From contig DASXWH010000084.1 of the NCBI GenBank assembly GCA_036503775.1, positions 8,812 through 72,811 on the forward strand: a stretch of DNA of 64,000 nt, written 5' to 3'. The first letter of the stretch is position 1, and every line of letters begins with the position of its first letter. Shown one piece after another: positions 1 to 9,819 of this stretch. A model generated the notes under the pieces. That model was not told the DNA's origin. It made no database searches and saw nothing but the letters and a program-made list of their open reading frames with translations. The translations under genes were made by a program, and so were the position numbers. This DNA is from Ohtaekwangia sp036503775. Its GTDB lineage: Bacteria > Bacteroidota > Bacteroidia > Cytophagales > Cyclobacteriaceae.

Positions 1-635
1 AATCTCCTTTTGACCTCAGCGATGGTTCTGAACTTCGCCTGACCATAAGCCGCTACTACACCCCAAGCGGACGCTCCATTCAAAAACCATATGAAGATGA
101 AGATGAGTATGCCATGGATATCATGAGCCGATACAATCATGGTGAGTTCTTCCATTCTGACAGTATTAAGTTCAATGACTCACTGAAATACATTACCCTC
201 AATGGCCGGACCGTTTATGGTGGTGGTGGCATCATGCCTGATTATTTTGTTCCCCTGGATACAACCATTAACAGCCATTACCTGAATGAGCTGTACACAT
301 CTACCTCCATTCAGGAGTACACCTTCGCCTATGCGGATAAACACAAGGAGAGGTTAGAGAAAAAAGGATTCGACAGTTTCTTGAAAGACTTTGTGATAAC
401 CGATGACATGATCGATCAGCTTGTTAAAGTGGGGCTGCGCAACAATGTTAAACCGGACTACAAAGAACTTCGTGAGAAGAAGAAACTTTTCCAGATTCAC
501 ATGAAAGCGCAGATCGCCCGCAAAATCTGGGGAAATGATGGATTCTATCCCGTGTTCAACAACACCAACGAAGTGTTCCTGCAGGCCATAAAATTATTTG
601 ATCATATTCCGGAGCTTAGCCGAAAGAGCTTGTAA
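1..635 (+). CDS. S41 family (C-terminal processing) peptidase, C-terminal part
   Basis: Only the last 210 codons lie in the window; the frame is open from base 3 with no start codon needed, so the gene begins upstream. Near the left edge the protein reads LRLTISRYYTPSGRSIQ, followed by GRTVYGGGGIMPDYFVP, both hallmarks of the S41 protease core just after the catalytic Ser/Lys region (which is outside the window). The remaining part is a charged helical tail of the kind seen in Bacteroidota Prc/Tsp homologues. The family cleaves periplasmic proteins near their C-terminus. A weak AACCTG/CAGGTT hairpin lies just downstream. Family assignment is firm, substrate unknown. Confidence 0.9.
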   Translation, partial: SPFDLSDGSELRLTISRYYTPSGRSIQKPYEDEDEYAMDIMSRYNHGEFFHSDSIKFNDSLKYITLNGRTVYGGGGIMPDYFVPLDTTINSHYLNELYTSTSIQEYTFAYADKHKERLEKKGFDSFLKDFVITDDMIDQLVKVGLRNNVKPDYKELREKKKLFQIHMKAQIARKIWGNDGFYPVFNNTNEVFLQAIKLFDHIPELSRKSL

Positions 636-702
636 TCGAACCTGATTACGTTGATACATGCAGGTTAATTGGTTAATTTGTTCTCGTCAATAGCTTGCTC
701 GT

Positions 703-1746
703 ATGATCACCCGGAACGCTGCCTATTTTTTTCTCTGCTGCTTATTTCCACTGTCGCTTCAGGCACAAAAGTCTGATGGGTTCAGTTTTGTTGATCACTT
801 CGATAAAAACCAGGTAGACATACTCTACAACAATAAACTGCTGACATCCTATTGCTATGGTGACTCGATCATGAAGCCGGTGTTGTTTCCGGTGAACACC
901 GTTTCAGGCATTACGGTTACCCGGGGATTTCCCTTATCACCGAGACCTGGAGAACGCGTTGATCATCCTCATCATATCGGCATATGGATGAACTATGAAT
1001 CGGTCAATGGTCTTGATTTCTGGAATAACTCAACCGCGATACCTTACCAGAACAAATCACGCTATGGCCGGATTGTTCATCATAAAATTGTTACGGCCGA
1101 AACCAAAGGAAATAACAAAGCTACATTGGTAACTGCAGCATACTGGAAAGATCACAGCAACAGAACATTGCTTACAGAAATCACCACCTATTCATTTGAA
1201 GTACGCAAGACTGATTTTATTATTGATCGCATCACGGGATTAACTGCTGTAGCCAATGAAGTTTTGTTCAGGGATATAAAGGATGGTTTTCTGGCCATAC
1301 GGGTTGCCCGTGAACTCGAGCATTCATCTTCTGAACCGGCAACTTTAATTGACAAAAACGGAGGTTACACGTCAACCCCGGTTGTGAATAATGATGGTGT
1401 TACGGGCGAATACCTGAGTAGTGAAGGATTAACCGGTAATGCCGTTTGGGGAACGCGGGCAAAATGGACAAGCCTGCGTGGTAAAATCAGACAACAGCCA
1501 GTATCCATTACCATTCTTGATCATCCCAAAAACCCCGGTTATCCCACCTACTGGCATGCGCGCGGTTATGGGCTCTTTGCCGCCAATCCGCTCGGGCAAG
1601 CTATATTCAGCAATGGGAAAGAGCATCTAAATCTTTCCATAAAAAAAGATGAGTCTGTAATATTCCGCTACCGGATTATCGTCCGGGGAGGCCACGACAT
1701 CACAGCCGAAGAGATCAACAAGCTGGCAAAGGATTTCAGCAAATGA
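703..1746 (+). CDS. Secreted PmoA-like (DUF6807) protein
   Basis: The 347-residue protein starts with a signal peptide (hydrophobic stretch ending LSLQAQ at about residue 22). It contains the family block DHPHHIGIWMNYESVNGLDFWNN around residues 87-108, typical of the PmoA/DUF6807 family found mainly in Bacteroidota and Planctomycetes. Despite the PmoA name there is no evidence for methane oxidation; members often sit near sugar or sialate metabolism genes and are predicted beta-sandwich proteins. Here it sits alone, 67 nt after the S41 peptidase and convergent with the subtilisin gene (6 nt apart). The biochemical role is unknown. Confidence 0.75.
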   Translation: MITRNAAYFFLCCLFPLSLQAQKSDGFSFVDHFDKNQVDILYNNKLLTSYCYGDSIMKPVLFPVNTVSGITVTRGFPLSPRPGERVDHPHHIGIWMNYESVNGLDFWNNSTAIPYQNKSRYGRIVHHKIVTAETKGNNKATLVTAAYWKDHSNRTLLTEITTYSFEVRKTDFIIDRITGLTAVANEVLFRDIKDGFLAIRVARELEHSSSEPATLIDKNGGYTSTPVVNNDGVTGEYLSSEGLTGNAVWGTRAKWTSLRGKIRQQPVSITILDHPKNPGYPTYWHARGYGLFAANPLGQAIFSNGKEHLNLSIKKDESVIFRYRIIVRGGHDITAEEINKLAKDFSK

Positions 1747-1752
1747 TCGCTG

Positions 1753-4700
1753 CTATCGTGTAATGGCAATCTTCCTGAATGCTACCCGGTTGTCAGCCTG
1801 AATTTTCAGAAAATAGATTCCAGCATTTAAGCTCCTGACATTCATCACATCAGTGAACCTACCGGATATATTTTCATAATTACGCTGCTGTACCTCATTC
1901 CCCTGAGGTCCAAGTAATGTAAGTCTGAGGTGATCGATCCGTAATCCCTCAATGGTAATGGTCAGGTCATTATGATGTGCAGGAATTGGAAATACGGAAA
2001 CCGATCTGGCGAGCGCATCTTCAACACTCAATACAATTGAGATCATATCGCTTGATGTAGCCGTGCACCCATTGGCATGCGTAACGGTTTGTTGAATCTC
2101 AAATTCACCATTGTCCAGATATGTGTGTGTTGGATTTTGATCATCACTGGTTACACCGTCTCCAAAATCCCACAACCATTCGGTCGCATCACTGCTTTCA
2201 TCAACAAACTCAACGGTATTGCTTTCCGGAATTACAATCATGGAAAACTGTGAAACCGAATTCTCAAGCACGTCCACGGTAATCGTTTCTGAAACAGATT
2301 CACAATTCAAACTATTTTCTGTGTACGTGACGGTTACATGGTAATCACCCGCCTCAGTCACTTCAATGGACTGCGTTGTTTCTTCCGTACTCCACACATA
2401 TTCATTACCCTCATCAACGGATAATGTCACGGATTCCCCATCGCAGAAAACCGTTGAACCCAAAGCTTCAATTACCGGTCTGGCTTTAGCGCTGATGTGT
2501 GCTGCTGTCCGTACGCTCTCGAAAGATTCGTCAGCATTGGAAACAAATACCGTTGTGTCATTTAACAGTTCATCTATTGTAAACTGGTTTCCCGTTTCAA
2601 TGGGAGTTCCTCCTGTAAAATCACGATACCAGTTAAAGGATGTAGCTCCTGTTGCTGTCAATACTGCCTGAGCACCATAACAAGCATCAAGAGTATCAAC
2701 AAGGGGCCGTGGTGCATTCAATGTATAATTGTAAATGGAATCCGCATACTTGGCCGAGTTGATCAGGTCATCTATATTATTTGCTGCGTGCAATGCAAAG
2801 GCTACAGTAATCTCTTCATCCGGATTGATGTTATACGGACCGGACGATACAACATGACTTACATCATTGCCGGCCGCTGAAGAATTACCTGCCTGTACTT
2901 TAAAAAAGCCACTCGACAGTGAAGTGAATTTTTCAGTATCGGTAAATCCGTCATATATACCCAACGGATTGCCACCAATGCTATGGTCATTATCAATAGC
3001 ATAATAGTTGGCCAGGCCTGAGAGCAATTGAACCCCTGCCTGAGGTAAACTGGTGGATTGCTTTGGAAAAACATAACCGAGTTTTGTGTCAGCATCCCAT
3101 AAGGCAGCATCCTTTGCCCCGGCAAAACTAATATCCCAATCGGCAAAGATTCCAAAGTAAAAATCGTTTATGGCCACAGCTTTAGGGTTCTTGATTTTAT
3201 ACTCCAGGATAATGAACTGATCATACGGGGCTTCACGCCATACCAGGCTTCGGTAAGAGACCACAACACTTTGATTGGCTACGGTCTGTGAGTTTGAAAA
3301 TGAACCAAAAATCTCTGCGCTTGAACGTTCTCCCGGAATAATCTCTTTGATACGATCCAGCGAAACAAAATCTGCATCATAACCACCGCTACCGTTTCGT
3401 ACAGTGTTGAGAATGGTAGCGGATGAACTGCCCATAATCAAACCCATTTCAAACAGAATGGACGCGTCATTGTAAACAAATCCGCTTCCTCCGCTCGAGC
3501 TATTGGTGTCTTCATAGGCCAGCTTACCAGAAGATGATATTGTGGTGATCACTTTATTATCATCAATGTCACGATAGGATGGATTAGGTACAAATGAAAG
3601 CACTTGAAAATCCTGATAGTCGCCATCTGAAAACGTAATGAGAAGGTCGAATGATTTATTTTCAGCTACTGTGCTCCCGATAGTTAATTCAAAAGGTTCT
3701 GAAGTATTTCTTATGGTAGCGCCCGAAGCGATAGCGCCAGGAGCGATTCTATCTTTTGTAATGGTGATACCTGTTCCGGAAGTTGAAATGGTAATCTCCA
3801 GCGCTGAGGATGATCCCTGCAGGTAATTTTTAAAATCCAGGTAGAGAAATGCCGCATCACCAGGTTCCGCTGCATGCCCTGATGCATTTTTAAGTTCATA
3901 ATTTGATGCCCGAATTGAAGGTGATGATTCAGTGAGTGCCCTGAAAATATCCAATCTCCCTTTACCGAGTTTATTAATGAAACTTGCATTCTGGGTGTAC
4001 ATACTTTCATCGGCCGTAACCCGAAGTTGTTCGGCTACCTGGAGCGGTGTGTATTCCGGATGTACTGACCACACCAACGCTGCAGCTCCGGCAGTGATCG
4101 GAGATGAAAACGAAGTTCCGGACGTACTGCCATAGCCATTATCATACTGGGCTGTAAAAATCGCGGAGCCGGGAGCGGTGATATCTACTGTGCTTCCATA
4201 ATTGGAAAACGATGACCTTTTATCATTCTGATCCGTGGAGGCAGCCGACAATACATAATCATATGAAGCCGGATAGAGTGGTGTAGATACGTTTTCATTT
4301 CCAGCAGCGGCTACCACAAGGCACCCCTGGTCAAGCGTTACGTGTGTTATTATATCCTGGTAAATCTGGCTTCGGTACGTTGATCCCCAGGAACAGTTGA
4401 TCACCTTAGCACCATTGTCTGCTGCATATTGTACACCCAGGTACAAATTCGAGCTATAGTTTCTGTCACTGGCGGGCTGATTATCTGCATAGTGTTTGAT
4501 GAACATCAGCCTGGTTTTATATCCCACTCCTGCTACACCAACACCATCATTGGTTGAAGCTGATGCACAGGCACCCACCTGTGTTCCATGACCAAAGCCT
4601 GGACCATTTTTATAAATAGCGGGATCATTGTCGCCAACAAAATCAGGATCAAAGGCATTCAATGTATCTGCTCCCGAAAAATCCCAACCCCGGTAGTCAT

Positions 4701-5313
4701 CGATATAACCATTGTCGTCATCATCAATACCATTTACGGGATCATCGTTTATATACATTTGGCTCACCAGATCGGGGTGATCTATATCAACGCCAGAATC
4801 AATGATAGCAATGATCATATCTTCATCACCTTGCGTGATATCCCAGGCCTCCATTGCTTTTACCTTTGAAAGATAATACTGAGAACCAATGGATGGGTCA
4901 TTGGGGGTTACCGTCATTCGTTGACGATAAACCGGTTCAGCTATTTCTACCTGACCATCCGCATATAGTCCAGCAATAAAATCCTCTACAGGAATGGATG
5001 GATCAAAACTGATTTCGAAATACAGTGAAATATCAATAACCGGCTTAAAAGCCTGAGCTCTGGCTGTGTGTGTTTGGCCTTTACCTGTGGAAATAGGTCT
5101 TACCTGATGAAGTCCCTGTGCTGAACGCACAGCTGTTCGTCCCTGTTGAAATGTTTCCCTGTATTTGCTTTTTACTTTTACCAATACCTTTCCAGGGATG
5201 TAGGCAGAAGCTGAGCTGCCCGAGGGGAAATGAAATTTCTTTGCTGTTTTGATTTGGGCGTGAACGTCTACCGCACTTATCAATCCCAGAATAAGGACCG
5301 TTATAATTCGCAT
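1753..5313 (-). CDS. Secreted S8 (subtilisin) peptidase with PKD and T9SS type A domains
   Basis: 1186 residues. A signal peptide (to about residue 20) is followed by an inhibitor-like propeptide and a subtilase domain with the full triad: Asp172 in IIAIIDSGVD, His242 in GHGTQVGACA, Ser401 in GTSFSSP, with oxyanion Asn339 in AAGNE. A long beta-rich region follows, with Ig-like segments around residues 920-1020, then a PKD domain (EWLWDFGDG, about 1045-1085). The last roughly 85 residues are a T9SS type A sorting domain ending in LNAGIYFLKI and AFRKIAITR. It should be exported by Sec and then secreted or anchored by the type IX system. A calcium-site-like DDDDNGYIDDY segment lies near residue 197. 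Likely a nutritional extracellular protease. Confidence 0.93.
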   Translation of the reverse strand: MRIITVLILGLISAVDVHAQIKTAKKFHFPSGSSASAYIPGKVLVKVKSKYRETFQQGRTAVRSAQGLHQVRPISTGKGQTHTARAQAFKPVIDISLYFEISFDPSIPVEDFIAGLYADGQVEIAEPVYRQRMTVTPNDPSIGSQYYLSKVKAMEAWDITQGDEDMIIAIIDSGVDIDHPDLVSQMYINDDPVNGIDDDDNGYIDDYRGWDFSGADTLNAFDPDFVGDNDPAIYKNGPGFGHGTQVGACASASTNDGVGVAGVGYKTRLMFIKHYADNQPASDRNYSSNLYLGVQYAADNGAKVINCSWGSTYRSQIYQDIITHVTLDQGCLVVAAAGNENVSTPLYPASYDYVLSAASTDQNDKRSSFSNYGSTVDITAPGSAIFTAQYDNGYGSTSGTSFSSPITAGAAALVWSVHPEYTPLQVAEQLRVTADESMYTQNASFINKLGKGRLDIFRALTESSPSIRASNYELKNASGHAAEPGDAAFLYLDFKNYLQGSSSALEITISTSGTGITITKDRIAPGAIASGATIRNTSEPFELTIGSTVAENKSFDLLITFSDGDYQDFQVLSFVPNPSYRDIDDNKVITTISSSGKLAYEDTNSSSGGSGFVYNDASILFEMGLIMGSSSATILNTVRNGSGGYDADFVSLDRIKEIIPGERSSAEIFGSFSNSQTVANQSVVVSYRSLVWREAPYDQFIILEYKIKNPKAVAINDFYFGIFADWDISFAGAKDAALWDADTKLGYVFPKQSTSLPQAGVQLLSGLANYYAIDNDHSIGGNPLGIYDGFTDTEKFTSLSSGFFKVQAGNSSAAGNDVSHVVSSGPYNINPDEEITVAFALHAANNIDDLINSAKYADSIYNYTLNAPRPLVDTLDACYGAQAVLTATGATSFNWYRDFTGGTPIETGNQFTIDELLNDTTVFVSNADESFESVRTAAHISAKARPVIEALGSTVFCDGESVTLSVDEGNEYVWSTEETTQSIEVTEAGDYHVTVTYTENSLNCESVSETITVDVLENSVSQFSMIVIPESNTVEFVDESSDATEWLWDFGDGVTSDDQNPTHTYLDNGEFEIQQTVTHANGCTATSSDMISIVLSVEDALARSVSVFPIPAHHNDLTITIEGLRIDHLRLTLLGPQGNEVQQRNYENISGRFTDVMNVRSLNAGIYFLKIQADNRVAFRKIAITR

Positions 5314-5333
5314 AAAGGTTAATGAGTTTAATC

Positions 5334-5341
5334 CAAAAATA
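5334..5341 (-). promoter_or_regulatory. Putative -7 box of the S8 peptidase gene
   Basis: The minus strand reads TATTTTTG (TAnnTTTG consensus) 21 nt before the ATG. No clear TTG -33 box is present; instead a perfect hairpin TCCAGG-CAGA-CCTGGA (5347-5362) lies where the upstream contacts would be, a possible operator. Confidence 0.4.
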
Positions 5342-5480
5342 GCAATTCCAGGCAGACCTGGAGATCTTCATTATCATTTACTAATGCAAATGATTTCTAT
5401 AATGCAGAAGCCAGTATTTTAAATCCAGGGATAGTCAGAAAAGTGACCGTTAGAGGGGTTTGAAAATAGAAGAATAAACA

Positions 5481-6812
5481 TCAGATCATCCCCCTGGATT
5501 TCAATTCCAGATATTTGTTTATCGTATTTACGGTGAGGTGTTGCGGATCGGTCAACAAAGCCTGAATGCCGTTTCTGTTCAATTCTTTAACGATAAGTTT
5601 TTTATCGTAGGTGTATTTTTCTGCAATGGCTTTATGGTATATACCCTTAAGATCCTCTGCAGGAGTATGTAACAACGACTTAACTTCAGTATTCTCGAAA
5701 AAAATAACTACCAGTAAGTGACGGTTGGCTATGCTTCGCAAAAAAGGAAGCTGACGATGCATGCTATGAATTGATTCAAAGTTGGTGTACAACAAAAGCA
5801 GACTGCGTTGTGTGATCTTTCGCCTGATGCGTGAATACAAAACTGAAAAATCAGATTCCCGGTATGCGGTCTTCTGATTGTACAACACTTCCATGATCTT
5901 CGCCATCTGACTGTTCTGACGTCCGGCCGGAAGCATGGTTCCGATCTTGTCCTGAAAGGTCAGCAACCCCGCTTTATCTGATTTCTTTATCGCAATGTTT
6001 GAAATCACCAGGCTTGCATTGATGGCATAATCCAGCAGGCTTAAGCCATTAAAAGGCATTTGCATAACACGGCCTTTATCAATTACGCTGTAGACCTGTT
6101 GTGACCGTTCATCCTGATAGTGATTTACCATCAGGTGAGTTCTTCGTGCTGTGGCACGCCAGTTTATCGTTCGAAAGTCATCACCGGCAACATATTCCTT
6201 AATCAGTTCAAACTCCATGTTATGCCCTATACGCCTGATCTTCTTGATACCTGCTTCCGTTAACCGGTTGGAGATCGCCAGCAACTCATACTTGTGCATC
6301 TGAATATAAGACGGGTATACCGGCACAAGTGCATCACCTGAAAATTTGAATCTACGTGAAAGCAAACCAATCGGAGTGCTGATATAAACATTGACCGTTC
6401 CGAAGGAATACTCACCCCGTTTTACCGGACGCAAATAATATTTGATGACTTTACTCTCTCCAGGTCCAAGAATCAGTTCAAAATTCAAGTCCCTTCGTTG
6501 AAACTGATGAGGTATCTCATCGACCACATTTACCGTGGCCGTAAAGGGATAGAAATTTTCGAGGTGAATCCGGAGCTCATTATCATCACCGTTTGAAAGT
6601 CTTTCGGGAGTAAACCGATACCCATGCAACCCTTTACGTGTACGATATAAAAGAACACTGTCGGTAAATATTACGGTAAGCAATACGGTGAACAGAATTT
6701 TAGGTACGATCACAAAATCCCCGGCAATGAATGTCGTGATGAAACTCACCACCACAATTCCAAGCATCAGAAACAATCTTCCCCGGAGATATAATGAGCG
6801 GATAAGCTTCAC
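5481..6812 (-). CDS. DUF58 domain protein (MoxR partner)
   Basis: 443 residues with two N-terminal membrane segments (about 12-60), then the DUF58 core with its signature YVAGDDFRTINWRATARRTHL (split here: YVAGDDFRT, then INWRATARR) and a vWA-like fold (VYSVIDKGRVM). The start is GTG, overlapping the MoxR stop by one base (TAGTG), indicating translational coupling. MoxR-DUF58 pairs are a classic arrangement in which the AAA+ ATPase is thought to act on or with the vWA-like protein at the membrane. It is the last gene of the leftward cluster. Function beyond this is not established. Confidence 0.88.
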   Translation of the reverse strand: MKLIRSLYLRGRLFLMLGIVVVSFITTFIAGDFVIVPKILFTVLLTVIFTDSVLLYRTRKGLHGYRFTPERLSNGDDNELRIHLENFYPFTATVNVVDEIPHQFQRRDLNFELILGPGESKVIKYYLRPVKRGEYSFGTVNVYISTPIGLLSRRFKFSGDALVPVYPSYIQMHKYELLAISNRLTEAGIKKIRRIGHNMEFELIKEYVAGDDFRTINWRATARRTHLMVNHYQDERSQQVYSVIDKGRVMQMPFNGLSLLDYAINASLVISNIAIKKSDKAGLLTFQDKIGTMLPAGRQNSQMAKIMEVLYNQKTAYRESDFSVLYSRIRRKITQRSLLLLYTNFESIHSMHRQLPFLRSIANRHLLVVIFFENTEVKSLLHTPAEDLKGIYHKAIAEKYTYDKKLIVKELNRNGIQALLTDPQHLTVNTINKYLELKSRGMI

Positions 6813-7789
6813 TAGCGCGGTACTTCTACTTTGTCTATAATCTGTTTCACAACTTCGTCTGTAGTGATGCCTTCCATCTCTTTATCAGGCGTGAGCATTA
6901 CCCGGTGGCGTAATACGGGTAAAGCGACAAACTTAATATCCTCCGGTGTAACAAAATCGCGGCCATGAAGTGCAGCATACGCTTTTGAACTGTTCAGAAT
7001 AGCAACGGAGGCACGCGGTGATGCTCCCAGGAAAAGTGAAGGGTTATTGCGTGTTTCAAAAATGATCTGGGCAATGTACCGTATCAGGTTTTGTTCCAGA
7101 TGGATATTCTGGACAGCAGCACGGAAGCTTCGTATTTGTTCAGCTGAAAGTACAGCATTGATTTCGCTTACCGGTGGCTGGCCTTTGCGCAGGTGATGTC
7201 CGGTAATAATGGATATTTCCTGTTCGATCTCCGGATAGTTTACTACGATCTTGAACAGAAAGCGGTCGAGTTGTGCTTCCGGCAGACGGTATGTTCCTTC
7301 ATGTTCAATCGGGTTTTGAGTAGCCACCACCATATAAGGAGCCTCAAAGCGATGGGTTGTTCCATCAATGGTAACCTGGCGTTCCTCCATAACCTCAAAA
7401 AGTGCTGACTGTGTTTTAGCCGGTGCACGGTTGATCTCATCAATGAGAACAATATTGGAGAAGATCGGGCCCGATTTGAACTCAAACTCGGATTTTTTCA
7501 TGTTATAGACGGCTGTTCCCAATACGTCAGAAGGCATCAGGTCAGGCGTAAACTGTATACGGGAAAAATTCACTGCAATAACTTTCGATAACAGTTTTGC
7601 CGTAAGGGTTTTTGCCACACCGGGAACGCCTTCGATCAACACGTGACCATCAGCCAGAATAGCTGTTATCAGCAGATCGATCATCTGCTCCTGACCGACT
7701 ATGACTTTACCGATCTCTTCTCTGATTTTCCGGATGCTGGCATTTAATGCATTCAGGTCAACACGGCTTTCAAACATTTTTTCTTCCAT
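6812..7789 (-). CDS. MoxR family AAA+ ATPase
   Basis: 325 residues. Walker A is GVPGVAKT at residues 54-61, Walker B is VLIDEIN around 114-120, and the MoxR sensor/lid segment ATQNPIEHEGTYRLPEAQLD follows. All are intact, so an active ATPase is expected. Members serve as chaperones for metal insertion or assembly of partner vWA proteins. It is coupled to DUF58 downstream and lies 21 nt after DUF4350. This is the first of two MoxR ATPases in the window; the second (20320-21288) has a different neighbourhood. Confidence 0.93.
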   Translation of the reverse strand: MEEKMFESRVDLNALNASIRKIREEIGKVIVGQEQMIDLLITAILADGHVLIEGVPGVAKTLTAKLLSKVIAVNFSRIQFTPDLMPSDVLGTAVYNMKKSEFEFKSGPIFSNIVLIDEINRAPAKTQSALFEVMEERQVTIDGTTHRFEAPYMVVATQNPIEHEGTYRLPEAQLDRFLFKIVVNYPEIEQEISIITGHHLRKGQPPVSEINAVLSAEQIRSFRAAVQNIHLEQNLIRYIAQIIFETRNNPSLFLGASPRASVAILNSSKAYAALHGRDFVTPEDIKFVALPVLRHRVMLTPDKEMEGITTDEVVKQIIDKVEVPR

Positions 7790-7810
7790 GATGGTGATTT
7801 AAAATTAGCT

Positions 7811-9010
7811 TCAGCTTCGGGCTGATGCCTGGTTAAACTTCTCTATTTTTTCGTTCAGATCAATCAATTCAAATGCTGAAATCTTGAGACGAGATTGAAT
7901 CCTCAAGATTGCAGCTACCAACTCCGTGACCTGGTCAACGGCTATTCCTGATTTCGCAGCCAACGACCGGATAAATTCATCATCGAGTTTCGTTGTGCTT
8001 AGCCAGAATTTAGTACGAATCTGTTCCAGCAAGAAAAGAATTTTCTTTTCCGCTACGTTCTTATGATCACCGTGCTGATAATAAAGATTCCCCAGTGTAT
8101 TTACAAATTCCAAGGTGGTATTAGCCAGTGGATTGATCACCGGAATAATGCGCTGCCTGCGCTTCATCTCAAACAGCATAAAGATCAGGATTGAAAGTAT
8201 AGTGATGTAGTAAGCCCAACCTAATGGCTCGTTGGTAAGAATGAAACGCAAAGGAGTAGTAGGTTCCATTCTGCCTGACTGGTAATATTCCGTCCATTCA
8301 ACATTCTCTTTCGGCAGGTAGGATAACATGACAGAAACATACTCCTGAATTTCACCCGATAGCAGATAGATATTCGTAAAAGCAAGTGGCGTAGAATTAA
8401 GGATCAGATTTCCTTTACCCCATTGTACTCTGATGGTAACCGGTTTTTCATTATCGTTGACAGCAACAACCATGGTTCGTGTTGAATCAAACCTGTTAAA
8501 ATAATTGTGCATGTTATCGCGTCTGAAATAATAACGTTTGAACGTTTCAGCACCGGCATGAACCATCTGTATATAAGCCGTGTCTTTCTGAGATGTTACA
8601 ATTCCTCCATCCTCAAAAAGATAATCTTTTGTAGAAACCTTTAGCGTGTCTGAAAAATGCCCCCAGAAACTATGCGCGGAGATAAATGCAGTGCCGCCTT
8701 CTGCCACATGTTTTAACAGTGCCTTGGTATCTTCCTTATCACCTGAAAACGATGAGCAGATCACCAGCAGACTTCCGGAACGCTTCAGTGAATCCTTGAT
8801 CTCATACAGCGTCTGATAACTATGTCGGACCACCTGCGGCTCAAAGAGGGATGGCAATACCTGATTAAGCGCATAAGCACCAAATGGATTCTGGTCTTGG
8901 TGTGCAAAAGTCACGGTCCAGTTGTGTTGCTTCGGACTTAATAGTTTTACCACAACGAAAAGTCCGATGGCCAGCGAGAGATACAATATGTACTTCCAGT
9001 CTTTTTTCAT
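7811..9010 (-). CDS. DUF4350 domain membrane protein
   Basis: 399 residues. I start it at the ATG at 9010, which forms an ATGA overlap with the upstream stop and places the first membrane helix (WKYILYLSLAIGLFVVVKLL) at the N-terminus. The motif FGAYALNQVLPSLF near residue 45 and a following glutamine-amidotransferase-like Rossmann region (LLVICSSFSGD) are typical of DUF4350. A second membrane helix (AYYITILSILIFMLFEM) lies around residue 265, followed by a cytoplasmic helical tail. It is part of the conserved MoxR/DUF58 cluster; the molecular role is unknown. Confidence 0.82.
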   Translation of the reverse strand: MKKDWKYILYLSLAIGLFVVVKLLSPKQHNWTVTFAHQDQNPFGAYALNQVLPSLFEPQVVRHSYQTLYEIKDSLKRSGSLLVICSSFSGDKEDTKALLKHVAEGGTAFISAHSFWGHFSDTLKVSTKDYLFEDGGIVTSQKDTAYIQMVHAGAETFKRYYFRRDNMHNYFNRFDSTRTMVVAVNDNEKPVTIRVQWGKGNLILNSTPLAFTNIYLLSGEIQEYVSVMLSYLPKENVEWTEYYQSGRMEPTTPLRFILTNEPLGWAYYITILSILIFMLFEMKRRQRIIPVINPLANTTLEFVNTLGNLYYQHGDHKNVAEKKILFLLEQIRTKFWLSTTKLDDEFIRSLAAKSGIAVDQVTELVAAILRIQSRLKISAFELIDLNEKIEKFNQASARS

Positions 9011-9810
9011 CGCACCTTCATCCTCCACGCTGAAAAGACCGTCTCTACTTTACCAAATGTTTCCGCACTGATCGTAAAATTACCGTACCAGGCATAGTCG
9101 AAATAAAAGCTGAGTTCGTTTAAACCCGTCTTCAATTCAGTTTCTTTGAGTTCTGCCACATAATCGTGATTGGTTTTGCCTTGCTCCCAATGAATAAGAT
9201 GTTTATCAGACAGCATCTTAAGGGAGAAGAGGAACACCAGGCGGACAGCTCTTCGATAATCATTCTGATCACGTGCCTGCTGAATGAGTTTTTCAAAATC
9301 CATCTCATGAATATTCTCCTCGATGACATTGTGCTTAACCGGATTCGCTCCCTGACCAGAATAAAATACCTTAAAGGCATTTACCTTCAACAACATCATG
9401 GTTATTAACACGATGGCGGCAATGCCTAAAATATAAAAGATCAGTTTGACCCAATTCACCGAGCCTTCCGTGGTTAGAATCTGACTTAAGAGATAAAGAA
9501 AGAATTCTTCGATCCACCGCAGAATACGCATCCATAAACTCTCAGCAACAGTTGGTGTCTCATGGTATTGCAGTCCCGGATCATTTTTTAACGCTTCAAT
9601 TTGTTCCTGCGAAAAAGTGCGTTTGACGATCACCGCAGTATCGGGCAATCCCACAGCATCTTTTTCTTCATAGAAGTCTGTTGAATAACCATATTCTTCA
9701 AGGGCCTCCTCAATAAAAGAAGAATCATTCTCAACCGTCACCGAATCATCCTGAGCCGTGAGTGTTGTGACAATTCCCAGAAAAAATAAAAATGCTACAA
9801 AATGCTTCAC
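9007..9810 (-). CDS. DUF4129 domain membrane protein
   Basis: 267 residues: signal peptide (ending about LTAQ, residue 19), an acidic periplasmic segment, one membrane helix around 125-145 (LIFYILGIAAIVLITMMLL), then the C-terminal DUF4129 region with RRAVRLVFLFSLKMLSDKHLIHWEQGKTNHDYV. The last part resembles DUF4129 tails fused to transglutaminase-like proteins elsewhere. It overlaps DUF4350 by four bases (ATGA). It probably forms a membrane complex with the cluster's other products; function unproven. Confidence 0.82.
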   Translation of the reverse strand: MKHFVAFLFFLGIVTTLTAQDDSVTVENDSSFIEEALEEYGYSTDFYEEKDAVGLPDTAVIVKRTFSQEQIEALKNDPGLQYHETPTVAESLWMRILRWIEEFFLYLLSQILTTEGSVNWVKLIFYILGIAAIVLITMMLLKVNAFKVFYSGQGANPVKHNVIEENIHEMDFEKLIQQARDQNDYRRAVRLVFLFSLKMLSDKHLIHWEQGKTNHDYVAELKETELKTGLNELSFYFDYAWYGNFTISAETFGKVETVFSAWRMKVR

Positions 9811-9819
9811 AACACGTGT